Below are positions 5,936 to 6,289 of a DNA stretch of 6,289 nucleotides, piece by piece. The notes below the pieces were generated by a model. The model had not been told where the DNA came from. It saw nothing but the letters and a program-made list of their open reading frames with translations, and did not search any database. Each line of letters starts with the position of its first letter. Within the stretch, counting starts at the first letter, position 1. The DNA comes from Actinomycetes bacterium (GTDB lineage: Bacteria; Actinomycetota; Acidimicrobiia; Acidimicrobiales; Microtrichaceae), in contig JAFAFZ010000566.1 in the NCBI GenBank assembly GCA_023423215.1, positions 1-6,289 on the forward strand. The letters run 5' to 3'. Position numbers and translations under genes: made by a program.

Positions 5936-6289
5936 TCAGCGCCGACCGGCGTCGATGCCGATGCCGAGCGCGTCGGGCCGCACGTCGAAGGCGACGTCGG
6001 CCCCGTCCCCGCCGACCGATGCCGCGCTGCGACGCAGCAGCTCCAGCTGGCGGGTGAGCACCTCCCGGCGATCGGGCGGCGCGACCTCGAGCAGGTCGGT
6101 CAGCGCGGCGGCCAGTCGGCGGGCGACCTGCGGGGACCCGGCGCCGGCGATGCGGATCTCCTCGAAGGCCAGCACGACGAAGTCGTCCCAGCTCATCGCC
6201 GGCACCCGGAGGCGCACCCGACCGTCCCGGTCCAGGTGGGTCCCGTCGGGGAACGAGCGGTCCGCCAGCTGGCGGAGGCAGTCGTGCAG
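5936..6289 (-). CDS. C-terminal part of a DUF2254-like membrane protein, cut by the right edge
   Basis: The minus-strand frame ends at TGA 5938-5936 and is open to the right edge, so the start is missing; 117 residues are visible. An internal GTG at 6217 should not be taken as a start, because the 24 codons before it continue the same family pattern. The visible sequence begins LHDCLRQLADRSFPDG and continues GRVRLRVPAMSWDDFVVLAFEEIRIAGAGSPQVARRL, then LLEVAPPDRREVLTRQLELLRRSA. This order matches the cytosolic C-terminal region of DUF2254 proteins: a 'DCL-RLa-R--P' helix, 'dG-vRL-vp--s--D-v-lAf-qIR-ygag-p-V-rRL', then helical 'P--R---L--Q'. DUF2254 proteins are about 400-450 residues with N-terminal membrane spans, which would lie outside the window. 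Function is unknown. The family match is from memory of the pattern; confidence is high for coding and moderate for the name. Confidence 0.8.
   Translation of the reverse strand: MHDCLRQLADRSFPDGTHLDRDGRVRLRVPAMSWDDFVVLAFEEIRIAGAGSPQVARRLAAALTDLLEVAPPDRREVLTRQLELLRRSAASVGGDGADVAFDVRPDALGIGIDAGRR

Overview
The window is very GC-rich with a strong G/C preference at third codon positions. Together with a FadD19-type acyl-CoA ligase, a 'IDTMIGFP'-type amidohydrolase relative, short or absent leaders and weak -35 boxes, this points to a chromosomal segment of a high-GC actinomycete, possibly of the Acidimicrobiia/Iamia type. That placement is inference; there is no rRNA or marker gene here to fix it.

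Layout, left to right. Positions 1-128 (minus) probably hold the N-terminus of a gene that leaves the left edge. Positions 129-293 are non-coding and contain a bulged hairpin and small repeats. Positions 294-1181 (minus) encode an amidohydrolase-2 family protein whose usual metal ligands are largely absent. Positions 1182-1286 are a divergent control region with two separate palindromes. Positions 1287-2126 (plus) encode an RNase Z-like metallo-beta-lactamase-fold hydrolase with its metal ligands intact. Positions 2163-3080 (plus) encode a beta-rich protein of unknown function. Positions 3134-4789 (plus) encode a FadD19/PRK07798-like acyl-CoA synthetase, preceded by a perfect 12+12 bp inverted repeat that includes the stop codon of the previous gene. 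Positions 4853-5803 (plus) encode a DUF808/YedI-type membrane protein. Positions 5804-5935 are a convergent gap with a hairpin. Positions 5936-6289 (minus) hold the C-terminal end of a DUF2254-type membrane protein that leaves the right edge.

The amidohydrolase relative, the MBL hydrolase and the acyl-CoA ligase are plausible parts of a fatty-acid, steroid or aromatic-acid catabolic neighbourhood. The ligase would activate a carboxylate to its CoA thioester, and the hydrolases could act on ring-cleavage or ester/lactone intermediates. No dehydrogenase, hydratase or thiolase lies in the window, so no pathway can be proved. DUF808 and DUF2254 are membrane proteins of unknown function and look like unrelated neighbours. 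I see no mobile element, CRISPR array, tRNA, rRNA or recognisable defence system. The features most worth following up are the degenerate active site of the amidohydrolase, the three candidate operators, and the unassigned 305-residue protein.
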